From positions 1-22,773 of IMG/VR virus record IMGVR_UViG_3300021067_000082: a DNA stretch of 22,773 nt; one strand, written 5' to 3'. Source of the DNA: a virus. Positions within the stretch are counted from its first letter, which is position 1. Every line of letters begins with the position of its first letter. Under the pieces are notes generated by a model. That model worked only from the letters and a program-made list of their open reading frames with translations. It did not search any database and was not told the origin of the DNA. The position numbers were made by a program, and so were the translations under genes. Shown here one piece after another: positions 16,049-22,773 of the stretch.

Positions 16049-16603
16049 GCGGCCCTCCTCGTGGTGGTGGATCTCGTCGTAGAAGCTGCGCCGGAGCGCG
16101 TCCTCGTCGGCCCCGATGGCGACGTTGGACACCTCGAGCAGTTCCCATTCGTTCGCGATGTCGGCAGGGCCCTCGACGCGGGCGTCGCCGGCGCCGTCGT
16201 GCTCGCCCTCGCGGAGTCGGCGGACCTTCGCGCGGTTCACGACGTAGCCGATCGAGATCGCGCGGACGCTGCCGGCGCGGACCTTCTTCCAGACGCGCTC
16301 CGAGCGCTCGTCCTCGTCGTAGGTGATGACGGCGTGGAGCTCGCGTCCCTGGACGGTGACGGTCGCGCTCCCGATCACGTCCTCGACGGAAGAGCGGCGG
16401 TGCGAGTCGAGGACGACGGGGTTCCGCTTGTAGCGCTTGAGGCGTGCGCCCTTCATGCGCAGGACCTCGGGCGGTCCCCATGGCGACACGGCGACCGCGC
16501 GCTCCGTCGCGGCCACGAACGTCGCCTGCCTCTTCTCCTCGTCGATCCCGCGGACCTCGCACTCGAGCTGGCAGCGCAGGATCCTCTCGGCCCTCTGGCT
16601 CAC
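15560..16603 (-). CDS. Prohead maturation protease (S78/HK97 family) with scaffold-like tail
   Basis: The product has 347 residues. GTG 16603 overlaps the portal stop (GTGA), with GGAGG 5 bases upstream; the longer open frame to 17467 is a shadow of the portal gene. Residues 1-175 match the HK97-type prohead protease pattern. His68 sits in NPVVLDSHRR followed by IGSATV. Ser117 sits in VRAGSVRAISIGY, which fits the catalytic serine motif. Glu153/154 in ANEWELLEVSNVAIGADEDA completes the family pattern. The protease is expected to cleave scaffold and capsid N-termini during head maturation. Residues 186-347 are a linker plus a helical region that probably acts as scaffold and may also be made separately from an internal start. 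Confidence 0.85.
   Translation of the reverse strand: MSQRAERILRCQLECEVRGIDEEKRQATFVAATERAVAVSPWGPPEVLRMKGARLKRYKRNPVVLDSHRRSSVEDVIGSATVTVQGRELHAVITYDEDERSERVWKKVRAGSVRAISIGYVVNRAKVRRLREGEHDGAGDARVEGPADIANEWELLEVSNVAIGADEDALRRSFYDEIHHHEEGRMSSINYGAGVTGAPELGAPLGTPGERTSPLPTPPANPPVIPAPPSGPAPSSSAPGVQLAPAAVDALSRAAMREAHKREVLAITPRGLENVAERAIAQGLDFEATRKVLLEEQAKRFAPLGTPEPVAPTAPPQRGGAAQPPAAPAVREITPEVLLRSFESLND
16054..16060 (-). promoter_or_regulatory. Internal ribosome binding site in the protease gene
   Basis: On the minus strand GAGGAGG lies 5 bases before an in-frame ATG at 16048. It is stronger than most start sites of whole genes in this window and falls exactly at the border between the protease domain and the scaffold-like domain. 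Confidence 0.55.
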
Positions 16604-18234
16604 GCGGCCTCCTTCGCCGCCTTGCGCGGCGCGGGCATCTGCTCGATCGCGGGGCGGCGCGGCTGGGCGCCGGGCTTCGCCGCGGCGACCTCCTCGAGGG
16701 TGGGCAGCCCGAGCTCGGCGCGGAGATCGCGCTCGAACTTCTCGGCCACGAGCTTCTGGCGGACGAGCTCCTGCCAGTCGCGCCCGAGGCGCGCGGCCTC
16801 GATCTGGGGTGTCGTGAGGCCGAGCCGGAGCATGGCCTCGATCGCGTCGGCCTCGGCCTGGGGGTCGACCCACTGCTCCTCGTCGCCGATCCACTCGACG
16901 TGGACCAGGTCCTCGACCGTGACGCCGGCGGCGAGGAGGCGCGGGTTGCCCCGGAGCAGCTCGTCCTCGAGGACGAGGCGCCACTCCCACGAGAGCGACT
17001 GCGACGCGAAGTCGCTGCGCTCGGCGCGGAACGTCTGCCGATCGTCGATCTTGATGGTGCGCGCGCCGCTGTAGTTGACCCCCTCCCACATGCGGAGGAC
17101 GGCCTGGGGCGAGAGCCCGATCGCGGCGCCGATCCGGCGCGCGATGATGAGCGAGAGGACCTCGAAGTCGGCGTTCCCGGTGTTCGGGTTGAGGAACTGG
17201 ACTTCCTCGCCCGGGTACAGCCGGAAGAGCATTCCCGGGGTGAGCTTCTCGTCGAGCTGGTAGCCGTAATCGGTCGCGGTCAGCGAGATCAGGTCGGACG
17301 AGTCCGCCGCGGACGTGAGGAACGCCGAGAGGCACGCGCCGACCTGCTCCTTCTTGATCCGAGCGAGCATCAGGAGGTCGAGGTCGCGCAGGTCCTGGAG
17401 GATCGCGTGCGCGCGCGGCACACCGCGCGTCTGGCCCGGGCGCGTGATCTGCGCGCGGTCGTGGCACACCGACCAGGCCTCGACCCGGTCGAACGACGCG
17501 CGGCCGAACGGCGAGACGCGCTCGGCGAGCGACCCGACCTTCGTCCGCGCACCGGTGTCACCCGGGTGGTGCCGCAGGATCCAGTACGCGACGACGCGCG
17601 AGTGGCGGTCCTTCTCGATCCCGTCGACGATCCGTCCCTGCGGATCCGCCGGCGTCGCGTCCGCCGGCGTGCAGACGCGCTCGGCCTCGACGTTCTCGAT
17701 CCAGAGCGGCTCGCCCGGAGCGGCGACGGCCGCGCGCCGGAACACCTCGCCATCCTCGATCCGCTTGCCGTAGACGAGACGCTGGAGGAGGCCGTGCGAG
17801 AGCCCGCCCTCGCCCGGCGCGAGGTGGTTCGCGCGCGAGGCCCAGACCGCCTCGAGGGCGTCGTCCTTCGCGTCGTCGCCCGTGCGGGCCTGCGGGCGGA
17901 GCCCGGTGCCCACCACGCCGCGGACGAAGGTGTTGGTGATCCCGCACGCGAGCGCGTCGTCCCGGTTGGCCGCACGCGTGCGGTTGCGCAGCGTCGGCAG
18001 GTCCTGGAGCAGCTCGCCGTCCGCTGAGCGGTCGCTCGCGTTGAGCCAGGGCGTCGCGTTCTTGTCGTGCGAGGCGGCCTTGTAGCCCCGGAGGCGCGCC
18101 GCGAGGTCGAACGCTCGAGCGTACTGAGCGTCACGCTCCATGCTCCGCCGGTGGCGGCGAAGTAGCGCCCGCCGGCGGCCGCCGACGAGGCCAACGACGG
18201 CATCGCCGACGCGCTCATACCACGCGTCAGCCAT
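16600..18234 (-). CDS. Portal protein, lambda gpB family
   Basis: The product has 544 residues, close to lambda gpB (533). ATG 18234 lies inside the end of the gpW-like gene, an 8-base overlap. Typical features are an Arg-rich N-terminal helix and AANRDDALACGITNTFVRGV followed by VGTGLRPQ, the hallmark of lambda-type portals. Next comes a central part with GLLQRLVYGKRIEDGEVFRR and IDGIEKDRHSRVVAYW-type strands. RPGQTRGVPRAHAILQDLRD and LLMLARIKKEQVGACLSAFL match the long conserved helix. The Ala/Pro-rich C-terminus ends before the protease start. The portal forms the dodecameric ring through which DNA is packaged. Confidence 0.9.
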   Translation of the reverse strand: MADAWYERVGDAVVGLVGGRRRALLRRHRRSMERDAQYARAFDLAARLRGYKAASHDKNATPWLNASDRSADGELLQDLPTLRNRTRAANRDDALACGITNTFVRGVVGTGLRPQARTGDDAKDDALEAVWASRANHLAPGEGGLSHGLLQRLVYGKRIEDGEVFRRAAVAAPGEPLWIENVEAERVCTPADATPADPQGRIVDGIEKDRHSRVVAYWILRHHPGDTGARTKVGSLAERVSPFGRASFDRVEAWSVCHDRAQITRPGQTRGVPRAHAILQDLRDLDLLMLARIKKEQVGACLSAFLTSAADSSDLISLTATDYGYQLDEKLTPGMLFRLYPGEEVQFLNPNTGNADFEVLSLIIARRIGAAIGLSPQAVLRMWEGVNYSGARTIKIDDRQTFRAERSDFASQSLSWEWRLVLEDELLRGNPRLLAAGVTVEDLVHVEWIGDEEQWVDPQAEADAIEAMLRLGLTTPQIEAARLGRDWQELVRQKLVAEKFERDLRAELGLPTLEEVAAAKPGAQPRRPAIEQMPAPRKAAKEAA

Positions 18235-18511
18235 GGCTCACACCGAAGCGGATCGTGCGCCTGCGATCGCGCGTCTCGACCTCGCTCGCGGCCTCGGCCG
18301 CGGCGAGAGAGCGCTCCTCGGCGTCGAGGGACTCGACCTTCGGGAGCGACACCTCGACGCCGTCGATCAGGGCCTTGTCGGGGAGGACCACCCGGATCGC
18401 GCGCGCGTTCACGAGGTGCTCGCGCGCCGTGTCCCAGTCGCCTGCCGCTCGAGCGGTGGCGTACGACTGGAGCTCGGCCTGGAGGCCCGCGATCGTGAAC
18501 GTGAGGGGCAT
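18227..18511 (-). CDS. gpW-like head-tail joining protein
   Basis: The product has 94 residues. ATG 18511 is preceded by only a weak site (GAGCCGC). The layout is a helix (IAGLQAELQSYATARAAGDW), a second helix, a beta hairpin (ALIDGVEVSLPKVES), a charged helix and a basic tail containing RRR. This matches the helix-hairpin-helix-basic tail order of lambda gpW, and the gene sits between large terminase and portal just as W does. The protein is longer than lambda gpW (68 residues) because of the N-terminal extension. Known gpW plugs the portal after packaging and prepares the tail-docking surface. Confidence 0.6.
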   Translation of the reverse strand: MPLTFTIAGLQAELQSYATARAAGDWDTAREHLVNARAIRVVLPDKALIDGVEVSLPKVESLDAEERSLAAAEAASEVETRDRRRTIRFGVSHG

Positions 18512-18551
18512 GCGGCTCAGCGTGCCCGCGCTCGCGACCGACAGAAGGTTC

Positions 18552-18570
18552 GGGCCGCCAGTTCTGGCCC
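18552..18570 (-). other. Small inverted repeat after the 45-residue gene
   Basis: GGGCC at 18552-18556 pairs with GGCCC at 18566-18570, two bases past the stop of the small membrane gene. An alternative inner pairing GCCAG/CTGGC exists. The stem is short and has no uridine tract. It might be incidental in DNA this GC-rich. Confidence 0.25.
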
Positions 18571-18572
18571 TT

Positions 18573-18710
18573 TCAGAGCCCGAACGACCAGCGGACGACC
18601 TTCAGGAGAGTCCCAGCGGCGAACGTGATCCAGACGAGAAGCGGAAGCCAGAGGAACCCGAGCGCGGCGAGCACGGCGGCCACGTCCTCACCGAACCTCT
18701 TCTGCGGCAT
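18573..18710 (-). CDS. 45-residue single-pass membrane protein
   Basis: This frame is short but well supported. ATG 18710 is preceded by GGGAGG with a 7-base gap, and the ORF ends at TGA 18573. The product begins with a basic, polar stretch (MPQKRFGED). It then has a long hydrophobic helix at about residues 10-35 (VAAVLAALGFLWLPLLVWIT, FAAGTLL) and ends KVVRWSFGL. It fills an otherwise empty gap between the RMF/zinc-ribbon gene and the gpW-like gene. A lone membrane protein in the packaging module is unusual. Holin, pinholin or superinfection-exclusion roles are possible, but I cannot assign one. Confidence 0.65.
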   Translation of the reverse strand: MPQKRFGEDVAAVLAALGFLWLPLLVWITFAAGTLLKVVRWSFGL

Positions 18711-18722
18711 CGATCGACCTCC

Positions 18723-19214
18723 CTATCGCTGCAAGACGGGCAACTTGAACGTGTGCCCGCAGAGCCGGCACCGGAGCCGCGCGACGCCCTCGCCGATCCG
18801 CGTCGCGACGACGGCCTGTCCGGCGCTCGCGGAACGCACCGCGCGGCAACTGGGGCACGGCAGCCGCTGCCGTTCGTAGTGGGAGGGGAGTGGCTTGTCG
18901 CTCGGCCACTTCACGATGTCCGCGTTCAGGGCCCGGGGAGCGGGCGCGTCCGGGGGCGAGCTGGCGGGCGTGTCGGTCACCTGCGGGCTCGAGCTCTCCG
19001 TCGGCAGCTCGCTCACCGTCGGCAGCTCGCCGGCGTTCCAGCCCTCGAGCCATGCCGCGCGGATCGGCGCGCCGTGGTAACTGCCGAACGGACACGACTC
19101 GCGCGGCGCGCCGCGCGCGCGAGCTTCTCGCCCGCGTTCGCGTGCGTCGGAGATCAGACGAGCCTCCTTCCGAGCCTCTCGCCTCGCCTGCTTCAGCGTC
19201 CGATCCCGGGCCAC
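18723..19214 (-). CDS. RMF-like domain fused to a zinc ribbon
   Basis: The product has 163 residues. GTG 19214 has GGGAGG 5 bases upstream and overlaps the end of the large terminase gene by 22 bases. Residues about 24-62 (ARERGREARARGAPRESCPF, then IRAAWLEGWNAG) match the ribosome modulation factor pattern: A-x-x-x-G, then CP[YF], then R--W--GW--A/G. A Ser/Thr/Pro linker (63-95) contains a duplicated ELPTVS/ELPTES. The C-terminus carries a four-cysteine zinc ribbon: Cys120, Cys123, Cys149 and Cys152, then HTFKLPV. RMF itself is only about 55 residues and dimerises stationary-phase ribosomes; the plasmid protein CrpP is a disputed relative. The role in this phage is unknown. Modulating host ribosomes or binding nucleic acid are both conceivable. 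Confidence 0.75.
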   Translation of the reverse strand: MARDRTLKQARREARKEARLISDARERGREARARGAPRESCPFGSYHGAPIRAAWLEGWNAGELPTVSELPTESSSPQVTDTPASSPPDAPAPRALNADIVKWPSDKPLPSHYERQRLPCPSCRAVRSASAGQAVVATRIGEGVARLRCRLCGHTFKLPVLQR

Positions 19215-21076
19215 TCGTCCCTCCCGTCGCGAGCTCGCGACCGCGGCTCACGATCGGTGGGTGCCCTGACGCGAACGGCCCAGGTCGGGCCGGAGCGGTC
19301 CTCGACGCGGCTGAACTCGGCGAGCCAGCACTGATATCTGGAGCAGTCCCAGAGGTGGTTCGCGGCGCTCTGCGAGCGCTTCTGCCAGAGCCACCGACTG
19401 CCCGTCGGCGTCTGCACGAGGACCTTTTGCTCGGAGGTCATCTGGCGCGTGTAGGCCTTGTCGCCGGCGCCCTCGCACTCCTCCCAGACGACGGGCTCCG
19501 CGTTGATGAGCGCCGCGAGCTCGTCGGACCAGTACGTCTTGTTCACGAGGTGCAGGTCGATCTCGTCGGGCTTGTTCTGGCTCACCCGGACGGACGTCGT
19601 ACGCCACGGGACCTGCAGCGCGTCCTTGTCGGCCTCGCCCTTGATCGCGAACGCCCTCCGCGTGCGCCGCACGAGGCGGTACACGTCGCGCGTGCGCGAG
19701 CCGTCGGGCGTCTCCATGCCCCCGCCCGAGTCGATCGCGAGCGCGTGCGTCGTCGCGCGCAGGGCGAGGCCGCCCTCGATCGCCCAACGACGCCTGAGCG
19801 TCGCCTCGAGGAGCGCTTCCTCGTCCTCGGCCCAGCCCCAGTCGAGGAGTCGGGAGCGCGCGCCGAGACCCCAGGCGCGGCAGACCCACCACCACCCGTC
19901 CTCTTGCGTGTCGGCCGTGGCGAGGACCGTCGTCGCCCATGAAGGGACGAGGCCGCGCGGGTGGATGGCGCGCGCCTCGAAGGTGGACGCGGCGATCGCG
20001 CTCGAGCTCGCGCGCCAGGGTCGCCCCAGCGAGCCGTTGTAGAAGCCCTGGATCGCCGAGGGCGTGAGGCAGCGCAGGAACTTCACCACGAGCGCGCTGA
20101 GCGTCGTCTTCCAGTGGAACCACTCGGGCACGTGGAACGCGCGGCGCTTTTCAGTGGGCTCGGCGCCGGCGTCCGGGATCCACCCCGCGCCCGGCCTCCA
20201 CTGGTCGAGGTGCGGCTGCAGCCGTCCCGCACAGCCGGCGACGCGGCACTCGACCCACGCGGACTGGTCGCGCTCGATCACGGCCGCGAGGCGCAGGCGC
20301 TCCTCGGGGGCGCTCGGCGCGCTCTCCCACCCGCCGCCCGGCCAGCGCACGCGCGTCTCGTCGATCGCCTGGACGCTGTCGCACGTGGGGCAGGGCACCG
20401 CGAAGACGCGGCGGTCGAGGACCTGGCCGTGGTTGACGCAGATGATGTCGCCGTCGGCCTTCGGCGAGGACAGGAGCACGATCAAGCCGAGAGGACCGAA
20501 GACCTTCGTCCGCTCCTTGCAGAAGTCCACGGGGTTCGTCTCGCCGTGGACCTGCCAGCGGTACTTCGCCGCCTCGTCGAGGATCACCCTGCGAAACGGG
20601 TCGCTCGAGAGCGACTGGGGCGAGCCGGCCCAGCCGATCACGATGCGCATGCCGTTCGTCAGGCGCATCTCGAGTAGGGTCGTGTCCGAGCGCCGCGGCG
20701 AGACGAGCTCCCGGAGCGAGGGCGTGCTCCGGAACATGGCCCGGAGCTTCTCCATGGCCTTCTCCGCGGCTTCGCGGTTGGCCATGACCCACAAGACGTC
20801 GCCCGGATCGTGCAGCGCCCAGCGGCCGATCGCGCAGCGGATCAACTCCGAGACGCCCATCTGGGCGCCCTTCAGGATCACGACCCAGCCGATCAGCGGG
20901 TCGGCAAGCGCCTCGAGGACCTCGACCTGCCACGGGATCGACCGCCAAGGGCCCGGGTCGGGGCTCTCCTCGGCCGAGAGGACGCGCTCGAGCTCGGCCC
21001 AGGCCGCGCCCCCGAGGCGCTCGCGCGGGAGCCAGGACGCCGCGACCTCGAGGACCCAGGCGGGCGCGTCCACCAC
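19193..21076 (-). CDS. Terminase large subunit, GpA family
   Basis: The product has 627 residues (lambda gpA has 641). GTG 21076 directly follows the upstream TAG. The ATPase half has a Walker A-like loop KGAQMGVSE at 69-77, after an adenine-motif-like PWQVEVLEALAD, and Walker B VILDEA at 164-169. A zinc-ribbon insertion uses Cys229, Cys232, Cys277 and Cys282, as in GpA proteins. The nuclease half has RNase H-type acidic residues: Asp389 in LATADTQEDGWWW and Asp449 in ALAIDSGGG. It cuts concatemeric DNA and drives it through the portal, with the small subunit encoded three genes upstream. Confidence 0.92.
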   Translation of the reverse strand: MVDAPAWVLEVAASWLPRERLGGAAWAELERVLSAEESPDPGPWRSIPWQVEVLEALADPLIGWVVILKGAQMGVSELIRCAIGRWALHDPGDVLWVMANREAAEKAMEKLRAMFRSTPSLRELVSPRRSDTTLLEMRLTNGMRIVIGWAGSPQSLSSDPFRRVILDEAAKYRWQVHGETNPVDFCKERTKVFGPLGLIVLLSSPKADGDIICVNHGQVLDRRVFAVPCPTCDSVQAIDETRVRWPGGGWESAPSAPEERLRLAAVIERDQSAWVECRVAGCAGRLQPHLDQWRPGAGWIPDAGAEPTEKRRAFHVPEWFHWKTTLSALVVKFLRCLTPSAIQGFYNGSLGRPWRASSSAIAASTFEARAIHPRGLVPSWATTVLATADTQEDGWWWVCRAWGLGARSRLLDWGWAEDEEALLEATLRRRWAIEGGLALRATTHALAIDSGGGMETPDGSRTRDVYRLVRRTRRAFAIKGEADKDALQVPWRTTSVRVSQNKPDEIDLHLVNKTYWSDELAALINAEPVVWEECEGAGDKAYTRQMTSEQKVLVQTPTGSRWLWQKRSQSAANHLWDCSRYQCWLAEFSRVEDRSGPTWAVRVRAPTDREPRSRARDGRDEWPGIGR

Positions 21077-21616
21077 CTACGCACCGCTCCCGCGCGGGTA
21101 GAGGAACACGTAACCGTCGCGGATCGCGAGCGTGGTCCCGTCTTCCGCCGGCTCGATCGCGAACGACTGGGGCGGGGCGCTCTGGTGGAGCCACTCGCCG
21201 CCGCGCCGGACGTACACCGACGTCGCGTCCTGAACGCGCACGGACGTCTCGTGACGTCGCCGCGCTGCGTGCCCAGCCCCCGCGCGCTCGACGAGCTGCT
21301 CGAGGAAGCCGTTCGCCGCGCGGCGGGGCGGGCGCTCGTCCTCGAGGCCCGCGCGGCGGCGCGCACGCGCGCGCTCGACGAACACCCGCGCGAGGGTGTC
21401 CTCCGCCGCAAGACGGACGAGGGCCCGCGCGAGACGGCGACCCTCGCGGCGCTCGAGCACCCTCTGCGCCCGACGACGCCGCGCCTCCTCGCGATCCGTG
21501 GGGAGCACGGCGCGGGCGGCGCGCGCGATCTCGTCGAGCGTCTCTCCGGTCCGCTGACCGGAGCGGGCGAGGCGCTCGATCCTCGCGATCGCGAGCTCGA
21601 GGCTCCGGCGGTTCAT
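21077..21616 (-). CDS. Arg-rich helical protein, unknown function
   Basis: The product has 179 residues. ATG 21616 overlaps the upstream stop (ATGA). Residues 1-110 are Arg/Ala/Glu-rich and helical (LELAIARIERLARSGQRTGE, ARAVLPTDREEARRRRAQRV). Residues 125-179 form several strands (SVRVQDATSVYVRRGGEWLH, FAIEPAEDGTTLAIRDGYVF). The basic helical part could bind DNA or the terminase. The product fits no family I know. It sits between the terminase subunits and is translationally coupled on its upstream side; its stop touches the large terminase start. Confidence 0.65.
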   Translation of the reverse strand: MNRRSLELAIARIERLARSGQRTGETLDEIARAARAVLPTDREEARRRRAQRVLERREGRRLARALVRLAAEDTLARVFVERARARRRAGLEDERPPRRAANGFLEQLVERAGAGHAARRRHETSVRVQDATSVYVRRGGEWLHQSAPPQSFAIEPAEDGTTLAIRDGYVFLYPRGSGA

Positions 21617-21984
21617 CCCGAGCGCGGCTTGTCGTGGAGGAAGGCGTGCACGCTGAACGGCTGCGCGGGGCGCTTCCTCTGCGTGACCTGGAGCGCGGGG
21701 ATCTCGAAGCCGTCGCGCACGACGTCGAACGACGGGTGGCCGAGGACGACGTTCACGAGGCGCGTCGCGACGTCGAACCAGACGGCATGGAGGGTCACGT
21801 CCTGGGGCACGGGCTCGAGCTCGGACAGGCAGGCCCGCACGCGCGCCTCGAGGCCGAGGCGGTCACGTCGGTCCCAGACGGCGAGGTAGTCGCCGGCGAG
21901 ATCGTGCATCACGGTGTGCGGGATCCGGACGAGGACCTCGCGCCGAGGAAACCGGAGCACGTCGACGTTCACCCACGTGTTCAA
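21613..21984 (-). CDS. Conserved-looking small protein between terminase subunits, unknown
   Basis: The product has 123 residues. ATG 21984 overlaps the small-terminase stop (ATGA). The chain looks compact and beta-rich (NTWVNVDVLRFPRREVLVRI, VTLHAVWFDVATRLVNVVLG), with a central helix (LEARVRACLSELEP) and no membrane segment or signal. The repeated hydrophobic strands and the Phe-Asp-Val motifs suggest a folded domain, not noise. I do not recognise it. Co-translation with the small terminase suggests a packaging accessory. Confidence 0.65.
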   Translation of the reverse strand: MNTWVNVDVLRFPRREVLVRIPHTVMHDLAGDYLAVWDRRDRLGLEARVRACLSELEPVPQDVTLHAVWFDVATRLVNVVLGHPSFDVVRDGFEIPALQVTQRKRPAQPFSVHAFLHDKPRSG

Positions 21985-22559
21985 GCAGGCACCTCCACCG
22001 CGAAGGCCTTCAAGAGCTCGGTGAGCTCGTCCTCGAGGGCCTTGTAGATCTCGTCGTGCTGGCGCCCCACGAGGCGCAGCGCGAGCTTCCCGGGCAGCGC
22101 CACGAAGTGGCTCTTGACGACCTGGATCTGGCGACGCCAGTGCCGCTTCACGTCCTCGATCGCGACGAGCTCGCGGCGCGCCTGCGCGTTCTCGAGCTCC
22201 TTCTTTTCGGCGTCAGCGTGCTCGCGACGGAGTCGACAGAGCTGGGCGAGAGCCTTGAGCTTCGCGGGGCTCACGCGGCGCGCGAGGTCGACCAGGTCGC
22301 CGTCCTCGAGGGCGGACACGTCGTCCTCGAGCGTCGCGAGGTCGTCGGCCGAGAGCTCCACGCCCTCGACGCGGTCCGGCTCGGGAGGGCGTCCGGCGCC
22401 GCGTAGCAGGCCCGCGCGCTCCGCCCACGCGCGCAGCTCCTCGAGGTCGACGGAGCCGTCCTCGCCGAACGGCGCGCCGTCCCGCTTCCGCCACCGCTGG
22501 AGCGTCTTGCGCGAGAGGCCGAGCTCGGCGGCCGCAGCGACGAGGCCTATGCGATCCAT
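21981..22559 (-). CDS. Terminase small subunit (Nu1/gp1-like)
   Basis: The product has 192 residues from ATG 22559. Residues 1-50 hold a winged helix-turn-helix (VAAAAELGLSRKTLQRWRKR, then VDLEELRAWAE) of the type that opens lambda Nu1. The C-terminus (ALPGKLALRLVGRQHDEIYK, ALEDELTELLKAF) is the usual ending of this family and contacts the large subunit. The frame stays open upstream, with other possible starts at 22628 (GAGG 5 bases upstream) and 22715. I prefer 22559 because family members begin at the helix-turn-helix and because repeats and low-complexity sequence fill the extension, although 22628 has the better ribosome site. The protein recognises packaging-start DNA. Confidence 0.85.
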   Translation of the reverse strand: MDRIGLVAAAAELGLSRKTLQRWRKRDGAPFGEDGSVDLEELRAWAERAGLLRGAGRPPEPDRVEGVELSADDLATLEDDVSALEDGDLVDLARRVSPAKLKALAQLCRLRREHADAEKKELENAQARRELVAIEDVKRHWRRQIQVVKSHFVALPGKLALRLVGRQHDEIYKALEDELTELLKAFAVEVPA

Positions 22560-22580
22560 GGCCGCAGCATGGGACACCTC

Positions 22581-22592
22581 GGGGACAGTCCC
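22581..22592. repeat. Palindromic GGGACAGTCCC repeat, copy 1
   Basis: GGGGACAGTCCC contains an 11-bp palindrome centred on one base (GGGAC-A-GTCCC). It lies 22 bases upstream of the chosen small-terminase start. A second copy lies at 22744-22754, and partial copies (GGGGACATCC at 22621, GGGACACC at 22571) are nearby. It could be an operator or a half-site of a dispersed repeat. Confidence 0.55.
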
Positions 22593-22743
22593 TCGAGCGA
22601 GCGCGCCCGAGGCGTCACGAGGGGACATCCCGCCCTCGCCCGCGCGGCCCCGTGCCACGCGCCTTCCGATTCCGGAAATCCGTTTGGCACGGCGGGTTCT
22701 GGCACGCGCCACCATGCGCCTGGGTCCTTCCTATTGCGCGAGC

Positions 22744-22754
22744 GGGGACAGTCC
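22744..22754. repeat. Palindromic GGGACAGTCC repeat, copy 2
   Basis: GGGGACAGTCC repeats the first 11 bases of the copy at 22581. The core GGAC-A-GTCC is palindromic. It lies in the sequence upstream of the packaging operon near the right edge. Its context beyond the window is unknown. Confidence 0.5.
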
Positions 22755-22773
22755 GGGGGGTGGGGGCGCCCCT

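Larger units (their letters stand above)
22560..22773. other. Leader region upstream of the packaging operon
   Basis: These 214 bases carry no gene I can support apart from a possible longer start of the small terminase. They hold the GGGACAGTCCC repeats, an imperfect palindrome around TTCCGGAA near 22674, and two copies of GCACGCGCC. I see no convincing sigma-70 promoter. Packaging-site or promoter function is possible by position. Confidence 0.4.

Noticed and set aside
16604-17467. Extension of the protease frame upstream to 17467
   Set aside because: It runs through the portal gene as Arg/Pro-rich noise; GTG 16603 has a ribosome site and the GTGA overlap.
22682-22705. Sigma-54-like site (TGGCAC then GTTC) on the plus strand
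   Set aside because: The -12 element does not match TTGC at the correct spacing, and it would point out of the window.
1-22773. CRISPR array, tRNA, insertion sequence or diversity-generating retroelement
   Set aside because: I saw no regularly spaced repeats, cloverleaf, transposase or reverse transcriptase; the fibre repeats are coding.

Overview
The window reads as the late (packaging, head, tail, fibre and possible lysis) region of a tailed double-stranded DNA bacteriophage, either a free virus contig or a prophage. By eye the DNA is very GC-rich, roughly 70%. All 25 supported genes lie on the minus strand, so transcription runs from right to left. Genes are tightly packed, with many 1-4 base stop/start overlaps (ATGA, GTGA, TGATG) and clear purine-rich ribosome sites (GGAGG, GAGGAGG), which points to one long, translationally coupled operon. 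The GC content suggests a high-GC host (for example a planctomycete, myxobacterium or actinobacterium), but nothing in the window fixes it. There is no integrase, repressor, tRNA or attachment site, so a lysogenic lifestyle cannot be shown.

Packaging and head module (22,559 down to 13,695). In transcription order: small terminase subunit, two unrecognised genes, GpA-family large terminase, a protein joining an RMF-like domain to a zinc ribbon, a 45-residue single-helix membrane protein, a gpW-like joining protein, a lambda gpB-type portal, an HK97/S78-type prohead protease with a scaffold-like tail that has its own internal start site, a putative decoration protein, and the major capsid protein. 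The terminase-W-portal-protease-decoration-capsid order follows phage lambda. A perfect 13-bp hairpin follows the capsid gene.

Connector and tail module (13,609 down to 4,427). A protein with a Sec signal peptide comes first. Then come two connector/terminator-sized proteins, a small basic protein, a 528-residue beta-rich structural protein with an internal duplication, and three large or coiled-coil proteins of unknown function (455, 220 and 888 residues). A 374-residue protein with a 54-bp tandem repeat ends the module. I see no recognisable tape measure, tail tube or sheath, so the particle may be short-tailed or the tail genes may be very divergent.

Fibre and possible lysis module (4,430 down to 1). 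An 810-residue fibre carries a collagen-like stretch and a long polyglycine-rich C-terminus like those of receptor-binding adhesins. Three tightly coupled small genes follow (96, 51 and 118 residues), two of them membrane proteins that could be holin-like. The last gene is a second fibre-like protein with a signal peptide and a polyglycine hinge; it runs off the left edge.

The points most worth a second look are the RMF-zinc ribbon fusion inside the packaging operon, two signal-peptide proteins among structural genes, the nested scaffold start inside the protease gene, the missing tape measure, and the polyglycine adhesin.
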